This document shows, in pieces, positions 1 to 8,161 of a stretch of 64,000 bases of DNA. Origin of the DNA: Flavobacteriaceae bacterium UBA1903 (GTDB taxonomy: Bacteria; Bacteroidota; Bacteroidia; Flavobacteriales; Flavobacteriaceae). The translations under genes were made by a program, and so were the position numbers. How positions within the stretch are numbered: the first letter of the stretch is position 1; each line of letters starts with the position of its first letter. Below the pieces are notes generated by a model that was not told the origin of the DNA, did no database searches, and saw only the letters and a list, made by a program, of their open reading frames with translations. The stretch spans positions 36,077-100,076 of the forward strand of contig DDGL01000011.1 of NCBI GenBank assembly GCA_002337605.1. Direction: 5' to 3'.

Positions 1-252
1 TAGTATTCGAGATTTTTTTCTCAGATGCTAAGAGCCACGAAAGGCGCTTAGTATTTGGGATTTTTCCTGAAATTAAAGGTTACAAAATTTCAGATAACAA
101 ATTAAAATTCATTTTTACTACCAACTACCAACTACCAACTACCAACTACCAACTACCAACTACCAACTCTACTAAAATTGCGTTAATCCCCACGGTATTC
201 CAAATGCATCCTTGTATCTTTAAGTTGCTATGAATTTAAGAAGAATGAGAAG
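1..252. other. Left-edge intergenic stretch without a gene
   Basis: No convincing coding sequence is seen in either direction. There is an imperfect hairpin at 28-51 (CTAAG.GCC / GGC.CTTAG with a 6-nt loop and one mismatch) that could end a gene lying left of the window, but no clean T-run follows it. The sequence at 1-19 is loosely repeated at 49-66. A perfect 7-bp tandem array at 118-167 is listed separately. Confidence 0.5.
118..167. repeat. Heptanucleotide tandem array, 7 x CTACCAA
   Basis: Seven perfect, uninterrupted copies of CTACCAA run from 118 to 166. The array lies about 85 bp upstream of the epimerase start at 253 and outside any reading frame, so a copy-number change would alter spacing and not a protein. 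Confidence 0.95.
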
Positions 253-1155
253 ATGAAAATATTAATTACTGGAGCAACAGGTCTCATTGGTACTAAGATT
301 ACCGAGTATTGTATTGACGAAGGGATAGAAGTAAATTATCTTACTACAAGTAGAGATAAAATTGAAGACAAACCTAACTATAAAGGGTTTTACTGGAACC
401 CACAAAAGGAAGAAATAGATATCAATGCTTTTACCGATGTAACTGCTATCATTAATTTAGTTGGAGCAACCATCTCCAAACGGTGGACCAAAAGCTATAA
501 GAAAAAAATCCTTGAAAGCAGAACCCAAACAGCCAACTTATTATTCAGAACCCTTAAAGGGATGGATCATTCTATTTATCACTTTATTTCGGCAAGCGGT
601 GTAAGTGTATATCCGGATCATAAAACAAAATTATACACCGAAGAAAGTAAAGAAGTTGCTAACTCATTTTTAGGTGAAGTAGTTTTAGCCTGGGAAGCAG
701 CGGCAGATCAGTTTGAAACATTGGGAATGCGTGTTGCAAAGATTAGAACTGGCGTTGTATTTGCTGAAGAAGAAGGGGCTTTTCAGAAAATTAAAGAACC
801 TATAGAAAAAGGGTTTGGTGCTCCCATAGGCAGTGGTGAGCAATGGATTTCATGGATCCACCTCCACGATATTGCCTGTTTATATGTTCATGTTTTAAAA
901 AGTGGCCTCGAGGGAGTATACAATGCAGTAGCACCAAATCCGGTTACCAATAAAAGTCTTACGTTTAAAATAGCCGCCGCACTGCAAAAAAACATTTGGC
1001 TCCCAAATGTTCCGGGTTGGGTACTCAAAATACTATTAGGAGAAATGGCAACTCTTGTCTTGGAAAGTCAGCTGGTAAGCTGCAAGAAAATTGAAGCTAC
1101 TGGGTACAGTTTTATGTATGTAAATGTAAACTATGCCGTTAAAAAATTAATATAA
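253..1155 (+). CDS. TIGR01777-type SDR epimerase (SDR39U1 family)
   Basis: This 300-residue protein has an N-terminal Rossmann fold with the nucleotide-binding motif GATGLIG at residues 7-13, followed by an epimerase-like body to about residue 220. A C-terminal segment (about 245-298) matches the DUF1731 tail of the TIGR01777 (SDR39U1, YfcH-like) group, and the length is normal for that group. Members bind NAD(P)(H); their substrate is generally unknown, so no reaction is assigned. The ATG at 253 places the first strand of the Rossmann fold directly at the N-terminus. The gene stands alone and ends in a strong hairpin shared with the convergent YceI gene. Confidence 0.88.
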   Translation: MKILITGATGLIGTKITEYCIDEGIEVNYLTTSRDKIEDKPNYKGFYWNPQKEEIDINAFTDVTAIINLVGATISKRWTKSYKKKILESRTQTANLLFRTLKGMDHSIYHFISASGVSVYPDHKTKLYTEESKEVANSFLGEVVLAWEAAADQFETLGMRVAKIRTGVVFAEEEGAFQKIKEPIEKGFGAPIGSGEQWISWIHLHDIACLYVHVLKSGLEGVYNAVAPNPVTNKSLTFKIAAALQKNIWLPNVPGWVLKILLGEMATLVLESQLVSCKKIEATGYSFMYVNVNYAVKKLI

Positions 1156-1189
1156 AAAAAACTGCGAGAAATCCTCTCGCAGTTTTTTT
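1153..1189. terminator. Bidirectional intrinsic terminator
   Basis: A 9-bp perfect stem, ACTGCGAGA (1161-1169) with TCTCGCAGT (1175-1183), has a 5-nt loop. It is flanked by an A-run on the left and a T-run on the right, so it can stop transcription from both convergent neighbours. Confidence 0.92.
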
Positions 1190-1207
1190 AGATGGTTTTT
1201 TTAAAAA

Positions 1208-1873
1208 CTATTCTTTAGAGCCGTGCAGCTCTATTTGAAGTTCCATATCGTCACTAATAAACTTGTCTCCTAGGTTGTCAAAGACAGATTTAGACCCGTA
1301 GTTTACATCCCATTTAGTACGGTCTATGGTAAACTTTTCACTCTTTAAAAAGATTGTGTTTCCAGGGTATGATACTGTAGCGTTGAACGAAACAGGGTTT
1401 GTCTTGTCCTTAAGGGTCAAATTTCCATTTATTGTGGGTTTGTACTGGTCTCCTTCAATACTTGTAATTTCAAAATAGGCCGTTGGGAACTTTGTTACAT
1501 TAAAAAAATCTCCTTCTTTCCCTTCAACAGTACCCATTAAGTGAGCTTCCAGGTTTTCTTTTCCATCACCTGCTTCTAGATCTGTTACCACGATACTATT
1601 CATATTTACAGTAAACTTACCAGCTTCCAGGTTTTTATCATTTACAATAACATCACCGGTTATCAATGCTATAGTTCCGGTATGAGTGCCTGTTGGCTTA
1701 CTTCCGGACCAGTTAATAATGGATTTATCTGTATCTACAGAATACACAGTAGAGCTCTCTGTTGCGACTGCAGCTTCTTCTGTTTTGGTATCTTTTTCTT
1801 TGGTTTCGTTACAAGCTGTAAAAAGTAATGCAGTACAAAATACTACCGTAAATAAAGTGATGGTTTTTTTCAT
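1208..1873 (-). CDS. YceI family lipoprotein
   Basis: This 221-residue protein starts with a lipoprotein signal peptide. Its lipobox LFTAC makes Cys21 the probable lipidated residue. A Thr/Glu-rich linker follows, then a YceI-like beta-barrel domain from about residue 44 to 217, including the family-typical FTIDRTKWDV stretch. YceI proteins are lipocalin-like and bind polyisoprenoid or amphiphilic ligands in the periplasm; the ligand cannot be read from the sequence. The lipid anchor suggests retention at an envelope membrane. It is monocistronic, divergent from grpE, and ends at the bidirectional terminator at 1153-1189. Confidence 0.9.
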   Translation of the reverse strand: MKKTITLFTVVFCTALLFTACNETKEKDTKTEEAAVATESSTVYSVDTDKSIINWSGSKPTGTHTGTIALITGDVIVNDKNLEAGKFTVNMNSIVVTDLEAGDGKENLEAHLMGTVEGKEGDFFNVTKFPTAYFEITSIEGDQYKPTINGNLTLKDKTNPVSFNATVSYPGNTIFLKSEKFTIDRTKWDVNYGSKSVFDNLGDKFISDDMELQIELHGSKE

Positions 1874-1961
1874 GATTTTAAGTTAATTGGATTGAAGTCT
1901 AAAATTAAGTGTTCTTAAGATAATTTCTCTTAAATATTTATTAAATAAAAAGCAATGACAT

Positions 1962-1994
1962 TTTGACATTTCTACTGAAATGGCAGTACTTTTG
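1962..1994 (+). promoter_or_regulatory. Bacteroidota promoter for grpE-dnaJ
   Basis: A -33 TTTG (1962-1965) and a -7 TACTTTTG (1987-1994, consensus TAnnTTTG) are separated by 21 bp. The -7 box lies 34 nt upstream of the grpE ATG. No heat-shock operator such as CIRCE was recognised nearby. Confidence 0.75.
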
Positions 1995-2028
1995 CAGCCT
2001 TTAAGAAAATTAAAAATTTGACGCTTTT

Positions 2029-2589
2029 ATGAGCAAGAAAGATAAAATTCAAGAAGAGCAAGATGCTGAAGTTGGTACCGCCACCCAGGATGTGGAAGGT
2101 GATGCAACTAGTGAAAGTACAACAGAAGATACCTCGGTTACTGAAATTTCAAAATTAAAAGACGAAGTAGCTATAGAAAAAGATAGATACTTACGTCTTT
2201 TCGCAGAGTTTGAAAACTATAAAAAACGCACCAGTCGCGAACGGGTTGAGTTGTTTAAAACTGCGGGGCAAGAGGTGATCGTAGCAATTTTACCTATTTT
2301 GGACGATTTTGACCGTGCCCTGGCCGAAATTAAAAAGAGCGATGACGACAGTCACTTTACGGGTGTAAATCTCATTAATTCCAAATTGCGGGAAACTTTA
2401 AAGCTGAAAGGTCTGGAGCCTATCGGTACGCAACAAGGGGATACGTTTGATGCTGAAATTCATGAAGCAATCACACAAATTCCTGCTCCCGAGAAAAAAC
2501 TAAAAGGTAAAATTATTGATGTTATAGAGACAGGCTACAAGCTTGGAGATAAAATAATTCGCTACCCAAAAGTGGTGATAGGACAATAA
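2029..2589 (+). CDS. grpE: Nucleotide exchange factor GrpE
   Basis: GrpE releases ADP from the cytoplasmic chaperone DnaK. The 186-residue protein has an acidic, low-complexity N-terminus (1-40), a long helical region (about 40-90) containing the signature RLFAEFENYKKRTSRER, and a C-terminal beta domain ending in GYKLGDKIIRYPKVVIG, the normal GrpE ending. Length and order are typical. It sits 27 bp upstream of dnaJ in the same orientation, a usual chaperone operon; dnaK is not in this window. A canonical promoter lies just upstream. Confidence 0.97.
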   Translation: MSKKDKIQEEQDAEVGTATQDVEGDATSESTTEDTSVTEISKLKDEVAIEKDRYLRLFAEFENYKKRTSRERVELFKTAGQEVIVAILPILDDFDRALAEIKKSDDDSHFTGVNLINSKLRETLKLKGLEPIGTQQGDTFDAEIHEAITQIPAPEKKLKGKIIDVIETGYKLGDKIIRYPKVVIGQ

Positions 2590-2616
2590 AAGTACCCGTG
2601 TAAACGGAAACGATAT

Positions 2617-3732
2617 ATGAAAGAAGATTTTTACGAAATACTAGGAGTTACTAAAAGCGCATCTGCAGCTGAAATTAAAAAGGCATATCGCAAAAAAGCG
2701 ATAGAATACCATCCCGATAAAAACCCGGGAGATACTACAGCCGAAGATAAATTTAAAAAAGCAGCAGAAGCATACGAAGTTTTAAGCGACCCGAACAAAA
2801 AAGCACGTTACGACCAGTATGGTCACCAGGCCTTTGAAGGTGGTGGCTTTGGTGGTGGAGGAGGCATGAATATGGATGACATATTCAGCCAGTTTGGAGA
2901 TATTTTCGGTGGCGCATTTGGCGGCGGTGGAGGCTTTGGAGGTTTTGGTGGCGGGGGTCGCCGAACCGTTAAAGGAAGCAACCTGCGCATCCGTGTGAAG
3001 CTAACCTTAGAAGAAATAGCCAATGGTGTTGAAAAGAAAATCAAAGTAAAACGTAAAAAGCAGGCACAGGGAACAACCTATAAAACCTGTACCACCTGTA
3101 ATGGTGTTGGACAGGTAACGCGTATTCAAAATACTATTCTGGGCCGTATGCAAACTTCGGCTCCCTGTACTACCTGTGGGGGAGCAGGACAGATTATAGA
3201 TAAAAAACCTGCCAATGCCGATGCGCAGGGAATGCTGGCGACCGAAGAAACAGTTAGCATTAAGATTCCAGCCGGAGTGGTGGATGGGATGCAATTAAAG
3301 GTTTCAGGTAAAGGAAACGATGCTCCTGGAAATGGAATTGCCGGAGATCTGTTAGTAGCCATTGAAGAGCTGCCTCATGCAAGCTTGCAAAGAGAAAATG
3401 ATAACTTACACTACGATCTGTATGTGAGTTTTTCTGAAGCTGCCCTGGGAGCTTCCAAAGAAATTGATACAGTTACAGGAAAAGTGCGTATTAAAGTAGA
3501 ACCTGGTGTACAAAGTGGAAAAATCCTTAGACTTAGAAACAAAGGGATACCAAGCATAAATGGATATGGCACTGGTGATCTATTAGTGCATGTAAACGTT
3601 TGGACGCCAAAAGCTTTAACAAAAGAGCAGAAGGAATTTTTTGAAAAAATGAGCACCGATGAGCACTTTCAACCCAATCCGGAAAAGGAGGATAAATCGT
3701 TTTTTGAGAAGGTGAAGGATATGTTTTCTTAA
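2617..3732 (+). CDS. dnaJ: Molecular chaperone DnaJ (reduced zinc finger)
   Basis: This is the Hsp40 co-chaperone that stimulates DnaK ATPase and delivers substrates. The J domain occupies residues 1-70 with HPD at 32-34. A Gly/Phe-rich linker (about 73-115), a substrate-binding domain and a C-terminal domain of the DnaJ_C type follow. Only two CxxCxGxG motifs are present (CTTCNGVG and CTTCGGAG), where textbook DnaJ has four. Sequence context matches the inner pair, so one zinc site appears lost and one retained. I recall similar two-motif DnaJs in other Flavobacteriaceae, but could not check this. It follows grpE and ends at two hairpin terminators. Confidence 0.96.
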   Translation: MKEDFYEILGVTKSASAAEIKKAYRKKAIEYHPDKNPGDTTAEDKFKKAAEAYEVLSDPNKKARYDQYGHQAFEGGGFGGGGGMNMDDIFSQFGDIFGGAFGGGGGFGGFGGGGRRTVKGSNLRIRVKLTLEEIANGVEKKIKVKRKKQAQGTTYKTCTTCNGVGQVTRIQNTILGRMQTSAPCTTCGGAGQIIDKKPANADAQGMLATEETVSIKIPAGVVDGMQLKVSGKGNDAPGNGIAGDLLVAIEELPHASLQRENDNLHYDLYVSFSEAALGASKEIDTVTGKVRIKVEPGVQSGKILRLRNKGIPSINGYGTGDLLVHVNVWTPKALTKEQKEFFEKMSTDEHFQPNPEKEDKSFFEKVKDMFS

Positions 3733-3767
3733 ATAAACGTTAATTGATATATTTTACTTATATTTGA

Positions 3768-3804
3768 ATATCGCTTATTTATTTAAGTGATATTTTTCTT
3801 TTTC
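3768..3804 (+). terminator. Intrinsic terminator after dnaJ (first)
   Basis: A 9-bp stem (3768-3776 with 3785-3793, one G-U pair) has an A/T loop. It is followed by a T-rich run TTTTTCTTTTTC, 36 bp after the dnaJ stop. Confidence 0.75.
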
Positions 3805-3819
3805 ATAGCAATTTTTTTT

Positions 3820-3857
3820 CCCATCCTTAAAGCAATTTGAGGGTGGGTTTTGTTTTT
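3820..3857 (+). terminator. Intrinsic terminator after dnaJ (second)
   Basis: CCCATCCT (3820-3827) pairs with AGGGTGGG (3840-3847), with one G-U pair, and is followed by TTTTGTTTTT. It is in tandem with the first terminator, separating dnaJ from the ABC genes. Confidence 0.82.
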
Positions 3858-4016
3858 AAGTCCATTTTGTGAAATATGCAATAAATCACATAGATTAGTA
3901 ACAAGTTGGGGATAATTGCTACTAACCATCTGTTGTCAAACTTCAGCTAAAAAGTTACCCCTTCGTAAGCTTTAAGGGATACAAATTTTTATCTTTACGC
4001 ATCGCAAAAAAACACT

Positions 4017-4943
4017 ATGGAAAAACTACTTGTAGCAGAAAACGTTTCAAAATCTTTTGGTGAATTTAAAGCCTTGAACAATGTATCCATAGAAGTTCCT
4101 AAGGGCAGTATCTTTGGACTTTTAGGGCCTAATGGTGCTGGTAAAACAACGCTTATTCGTATTATCAATCAAATCACCATGCCGGATACTGGAAAAGTGT
4201 TTCTTGATGGCGAACCGTTGCAACCAAATCATATTCAGAACATTGGATATTTGCCCGAAGAACGCGGACTCTACAAATCTATGAAAGTAGGGGAGCAGGC
4301 GTTGTATTTGGCACAGTTAAAGGGGTTGTCTAAAAATGAAGCGAAAACCAAATTAAAATACTGGTTCGATCGTCTGGAGATTGGAGACTGGTGGGATAAA
4401 AAAATTCAGGAGCTTTCTAAAGGAATGGCGCAAAAGATCCAGTTTGTAGTTACGGTGTTGCACGAACCTAAATTGCTGATTTTCGATGAACCCTTCAGCG
4501 GCTTCGATCCCATAAATGCAAATTTGATTAAAGACGAAATCTTAAAACTTCGGGACGACGGGGCAACGGTTATTTTTTCAACCCACCGTATGGAATCCGT
4601 CGAAGAAATGTGTGACCACATTGCCCTTATTAACAAGTCGAACAAAATCCTGGACGGTAAACTTCTGGATATAAAACGAGCCTATAAAAACAATACCTAT
4701 GAAGTAGGTCTGGTTACTCAAAATGCCTCTGCCGTAAGTGCTCACTTAAAAGATAAGTTTACCGTATCACCCGCTACCTTTAAGACCATTAACGACGAAC
4801 TTCAGTATAAAATACAAATACCATCAACTGTATCGGCCAACGATCTGGTGAGCTATTTAACTACACAAGGGCAATTAACACACTTTGTAGAGGTGATCCC
4901 AAGCGCCAACGATATTTTTATCGAAACTGTAAAAAACAACTAA
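4017..4943 (+). CDS. ABC exporter ATP-binding protein (NatA-like, DUF4162)
   Basis: This is the cytoplasmic ATPase of an ABC-2 exporter, 308 residues. Visible motifs are Walker A GPNGAGKTT (about 38-46), a signature of the form LSKGMAQK, Walker B LLIFDEP and a switch His in STHRMESVEEM. The C-terminal 80 residues resemble the DUF4162 extension found in sodium/multidrug-type exporters. The permease follows 12 bp downstream, so the two form one transporter. The substrate is not predictable; NatAB-type sodium extrusion is one possibility known for the family. Confidence 0.92.
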   Translation: MEKLLVAENVSKSFGEFKALNNVSIEVPKGSIFGLLGPNGAGKTTLIRIINQITMPDTGKVFLDGEPLQPNHIQNIGYLPEERGLYKSMKVGEQALYLAQLKGLSKNEAKTKLKYWFDRLEIGDWWDKKIQELSKGMAQKIQFVVTVLHEPKLLIFDEPFSGFDPINANLIKDEILKLRDDGATVIFSTHRMESVEEMCDHIALINKSNKILDGKLLDIKRAYKNNTYEVGLVTQNASAVSAHLKDKFTVSPATFKTINDELQYKIQIPSTVSANDLVSYLTTQGQLTHFVEVIPSANDIFIETVKNN

Positions 4944-4955
4944 CATTTCAGTAGT

Positions 4956-6266
4956 ATGAATCATTTACAACTCATTATAAAAAGAGAATACCTTACCAAG
5001 GTTCGCAATAAGTCGTTTATTATCATGACGTTTCTGAGTCCTGTAATAATGATCGGACTTTTTACGCTGGTAGGGTACCTTTCACAGTTAAATAACGATA
5101 AAGTGCGTGTTATAAATGTACTGGATGAAAGCGGACTCTTTGTCTCTCAGTTTGAAAGTACAGATAACCTGAAATACGATCGCCTGGAAAGTCTCTCTCT
5201 CGAGCAAGCCAAAGCAAAGACTGAAAAAAGTGGGGATTATGGACTCCTTTATATCCCTGAAAACGACAACATAGACGAACTGGCAAAAAGCATTACTTTT
5301 TATTCTGAAGACTCTCCATCGCTGGGAACCATTGACGATATTGAAGATGCCATACGCGATAAAGCAAATACTTTAAAGTTGAATGCCTCTAATTATGATG
5401 CTGCTAAAATAAAGTCGCTACGAGTCTCAGTGGATACCAAGTTAGAGACTTTTAAAGGCGAAGAAACATCAAAATTGGGGTCTGGGATTAAACTTGTTTT
5501 TGGCGGAGCTGCCGGATATTTGTTATTTATGTTTATTATTATTTACGGCAATATGATCATGCGAAGTGTGATCGAAGAAAAGACCAGCCGTATTATCGAG
5601 GTAATTATTTCTTCTGTAAAACCCATCAAACTATTGTTAGGGAAAATAATTGGAACTTCTCTGGCGGGAGTTACCCAATTTGCAGCCTGGGTAGTATTGC
5701 TAGGGGTGCTTTCGGCAATTGTGCCACTTGTTTTTGGGGTAGATATTACGGCAATGCAGGAACAGCAAATGGAAGCTGTTGCACAAGCTTCAGAGGGTGG
5801 CTTGCAGTCTTTTGTAGCCGAAGCCTTACTTGAAATTAATAAACTGCCTATTGCTAATTTAATCGTGATGTTCCTGTTCTTTTTTATAGGTGGGTATTTG
5901 TTGTATGCATCCCTGTATGCAGCTATTGGAGCCGCAGTAGACAGCGAAACCGATACACAGCAATTTATGTTACCCTTACTAATGCCGTTAATTCTGGCCG
6001 TATATGTTGGCTTTTTTACGGTAATAGATAATCCGCACGGGACGGTGAGTCAGGTGTTTTCTTATATTCCTTTTACCTCACCCGTGGTCATGCTAATGCG
6101 AATTCCGTTTGGAGTGCCATGGTGGCAGCAACTTATCTCTGTAGTTATTTTATTTGCTACCTTTATTGGCACCGTTTGGTTTGCTGCAAAAATATACCGT
6201 GTGGGTATTTTAATGTACGGAAAGAAAGCAAGCTACAAGGAATTAGCAAAATGGCTTAAATACTAA
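4956..6266 (+). CDS. ABC-2 type permease (NatB-like)
   Basis: This 436-residue membrane subunit has one transmembrane helix near residues 22-43, then a large extracytoplasmic domain of about 130 residues. A cluster of about five helices follows from residue 180 to the end. The motif NMIMRSVIEEKTSRIIEVI after the second helix is characteristic of the ABC2_membrane_3 / NatB family. It partners the ATPase encoded 12 bp upstream, and the MscS gene starts 2 bp after its stop, suggesting co-transcription. Confidence 0.92.
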   Translation: MNHLQLIIKREYLTKVRNKSFIIMTFLSPVIMIGLFTLVGYLSQLNNDKVRVINVLDESGLFVSQFESTDNLKYDRLESLSLEQAKAKTEKSGDYGLLYIPENDNIDELAKSITFYSEDSPSLGTIDDIEDAIRDKANTLKLNASNYDAAKIKSLRVSVDTKLETFKGEETSKLGSGIKLVFGGAAGYLLFMFIIIYGNMIMRSVIEEKTSRIIEVIISSVKPIKLLLGKIIGTSLAGVTQFAAWVVLLGVLSAIVPLVFGVDITAMQEQQMEAVAQASEGGLQSFVAEALLEINKLPIANLIVMFLFFFIGGYLLYASLYAAIGAAVDSETDTQQFMLPLLMPLILAVYVGFFTVIDNPHGTVSQVFSYIPFTSPVVMLMRIPFGVPWWQQLISVVILFATFIGTVWFAAKIYRVGILMYGKKASYKELAKWLKY

Positions 6267-6268
6267 CC

Positions 6269-7180
6269 ATGTTTCAGGAGAAGGAAAAAGTTACCGATAA
6301 AATTGAAGAAGTTGTAAAAGAGGATATTTGGGGAGCTGTTAAAGACTTTCTGGATCTTGGTTTTCATTTTGGTGAAGGTGATAAACAAATCCATATTACT
6401 ATAAGCTTAGTATTAATAGTAACAATTTCTTTTCTCATTGCAAGTTTTCTCCTTAAGTGGATTAGGGTATTATTCACCAGAAAAATGGTGGAAACCGATA
6501 AACTTAAATTTATAAGTGTTTTTAAGTTTATAAAATACATTACTTATGTAATTGTTGTCTTTGCTACCTTAAGTCTTGCTGGTTTTAATATCACACCATT
6601 TTTGGCAGCCTCTGCTGCGCTTCTGGTAGGGTTAGGACTGGCGTTGCAAGAATTATTTCAGGATGTTATTGGTGGGATCTTTATTATTATAGACAAATCA
6701 CTTTTAGTAGGCGATATTATAGAAGTTGAAGGAAAGGTGGGCCGCGTTATAGATATCAAGCTACGAACAACACGCGCTATTACCAGGGACGATAAAATTA
6801 TCATTATTCCTAACCATAAATTTATCACAGACCTTATTTACAACTACACCCAAAACCACAAATCTACCCGTGAACTTGTGAGAGTGGGTGTGGCGTACGG
6901 TAGTGATACCGTTAAAGTGAAAGAATTACTATTACAAAGCGTGCAGAAACAAACGGGTGTTCTTAAAAGTCCTAAACCTTTTGTATTGTTCGAAGATTTT
7001 GGCGATTCTGCCCTGGTCTTTAGTATACACTTTTTTATAAGTGACAGTTTTGTAGACCCCAAGATAAAGAGTGAAATACGGTTTACCATAGATGCATTGT
7101 TTCGTGAAAATAATGTTACGATCCCCTTCCCACAACGCGATGTACATCTATTTACACAAGCGACACCCCAACAGGAGTAG
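6269..7180 (+). CDS. MscS family mechanosensitive ion channel
   Basis: This 303-residue protein has a short soluble N-terminus and three predicted transmembrane helices (about 46-66, 86-105, 110-135). The third is the small-residue-rich pore helix (FLAASAALLVGLGLALQ). The MscS beta domain follows, with the family stretch LVGDIIEVEGKVGRV, and then an alpha/beta C-terminal cage. MscS channels open on membrane tension to release solutes during hypo-osmotic shock. The gene lies 2 bp after the ABC permease, so transport and osmotic functions may share a transcript. Length is normal for a small MscS. Confidence 0.93.
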   Translation: MFQEKEKVTDKIEEVVKEDIWGAVKDFLDLGFHFGEGDKQIHITISLVLIVTISFLIASFLLKWIRVLFTRKMVETDKLKFISVFKFIKYITYVIVVFATLSLAGFNITPFLAASAALLVGLGLALQELFQDVIGGIFIIIDKSLLVGDIIEVEGKVGRVIDIKLRTTRAITRDDKIIIIPNHKFITDLIYNYTQNHKSTRELVRVGVAYGSDTVKVKELLLQSVQKQTGVLKSPKPFVLFEDFGDSALVFSIHFFISDSFVDPKIKSEIRFTIDALFRENNVTIPFPQRDVHLFTQATPQQE

Positions 7181-7257
7181 GCTCTTGTTTTTTATGAGAA
7201 TGCTAACAGTAGGATTCATTTCGGTTACTTAATTTTAACGACTACAAATTACCCCCT

Positions 7258-8160
7258 ATGAATCTAAGCCATAAGCTATCTTTATTATTATTTTTAGTAA
7301 CAGTACTAATATCTTCAAAAACAAATGCACAAGTAACCGATCTCGCTAGAGTAGAATATACTTATTTTCCACAAGACAAATCTGAAAATACCTTTAGCCG
7401 ATTTCGAGCGTTTGTAAACGTGCCTTTTCAAATGGGCGATGATGCCTATTTGGTCTCGGGTTTTGAGTACAGAAATGTGAATATGGAATTGGGAGAACCT
7501 GTACCTTTCAACAAAACTAATAAGGAGCATTTTCAGAATTTCACACTAACTCTTGGTTTTACCGATAAGTTTGAAAGTGGTTGGCGTTACGCTGTTCAAG
7601 GAGAAGCACGTTTAGCCTCAAATTTTGAATTTACCCTAGTAAGAGACGATCTCATTTTTGGGGGAAGTGTTTACCTCATTAAGGATAGGACAGGTAAAGA
7701 TGAAGAGAATCCACCAGAAAAACCTTGGCGCTTAGTTTTGGGAATTAATTACTCAACAACCGCTGGAAGACCTTTCCCATTACCTTTTGTTAATTATTAT
7801 AGGGAGTTTGCACCTAAGTGGTCATTCGGACTAGGCGTTCCAAAATCTAATCTCAAATATGAATTTGTTCCTGACCAAGAATTGCAATTATTTGCCACTT
7901 TAGATGGGTTTTTTGCCAATATCCAAGAGAATGCTCCTATAGAAGGTACAAACTTAGTAGGTGAAAATATTTCAATGACTGTTGCTCTTGCAGGAATTGG
8001 TTACGATTGGGAGTTTATAGATCACTTTGTGTTTTATGTGTATGGCGGTCACACTATTATTAACGATATTAGACTGCGCGATTCAAATGGAGAGGATGTG
8101 TATACTATAGACGACAAGAATAACTTCTATGCTAGAGGTGGTATAAAATTTAAAATTTAA
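7258..8160 (+). CDS. DUF6268-like outer membrane beta-barrel protein
   Basis: This 300-residue protein has a cleavable signal peptide (about residues 1-24, ending TNA before QVTDL). The rest is alternating aromatic/polar beta strands (for example SGFEYRNVNMEL, GINYSTT, HFVFYVYGGHT), typical of an outer-membrane barrel. It resembles the DUF6268 family known mainly in Bacteroidota, for which no function is established. It sits 1 bp upstream of the sigma-54-type response regulator gene, so the two may be co-transcribed. Function is not assigned. Confidence 0.72.
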   Translation: MNLSHKLSLLLFLVTVLISSKTNAQVTDLARVEYTYFPQDKSENTFSRFRAFVNVPFQMGDDAYLVSGFEYRNVNMELGEPVPFNKTNKEHFQNFTLTLGFTDKFESGWRYAVQGEARLASNFEFTLVRDDLIFGGSVYLIKDRTGKDEENPPEKPWRLVLGINYSTTAGRPFPLPFVNYYREFAPKWSFGLGVPKSNLKYEFVPDQELQLFATLDGFFANIQENAPIEGTNLVGENISMTVALAGIGYDWEFIDHFVFYVYGGHTIINDIRLRDSNGEDVYTIDDKNNFYARGGIKFKI

Positions 8161-8161
8161 A

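Noticed and set aside
118..167. Possible CRISPR array
   Set aside because: The units are 7 bp and contiguous without spacers, and there are no cas genes nearby.
2823..3044. Antisense reading frame rich in proline opposite dnaJ
   Set aside because: It is the complement of the Gly-rich linker of DnaJ and has no independent start signal or homology.
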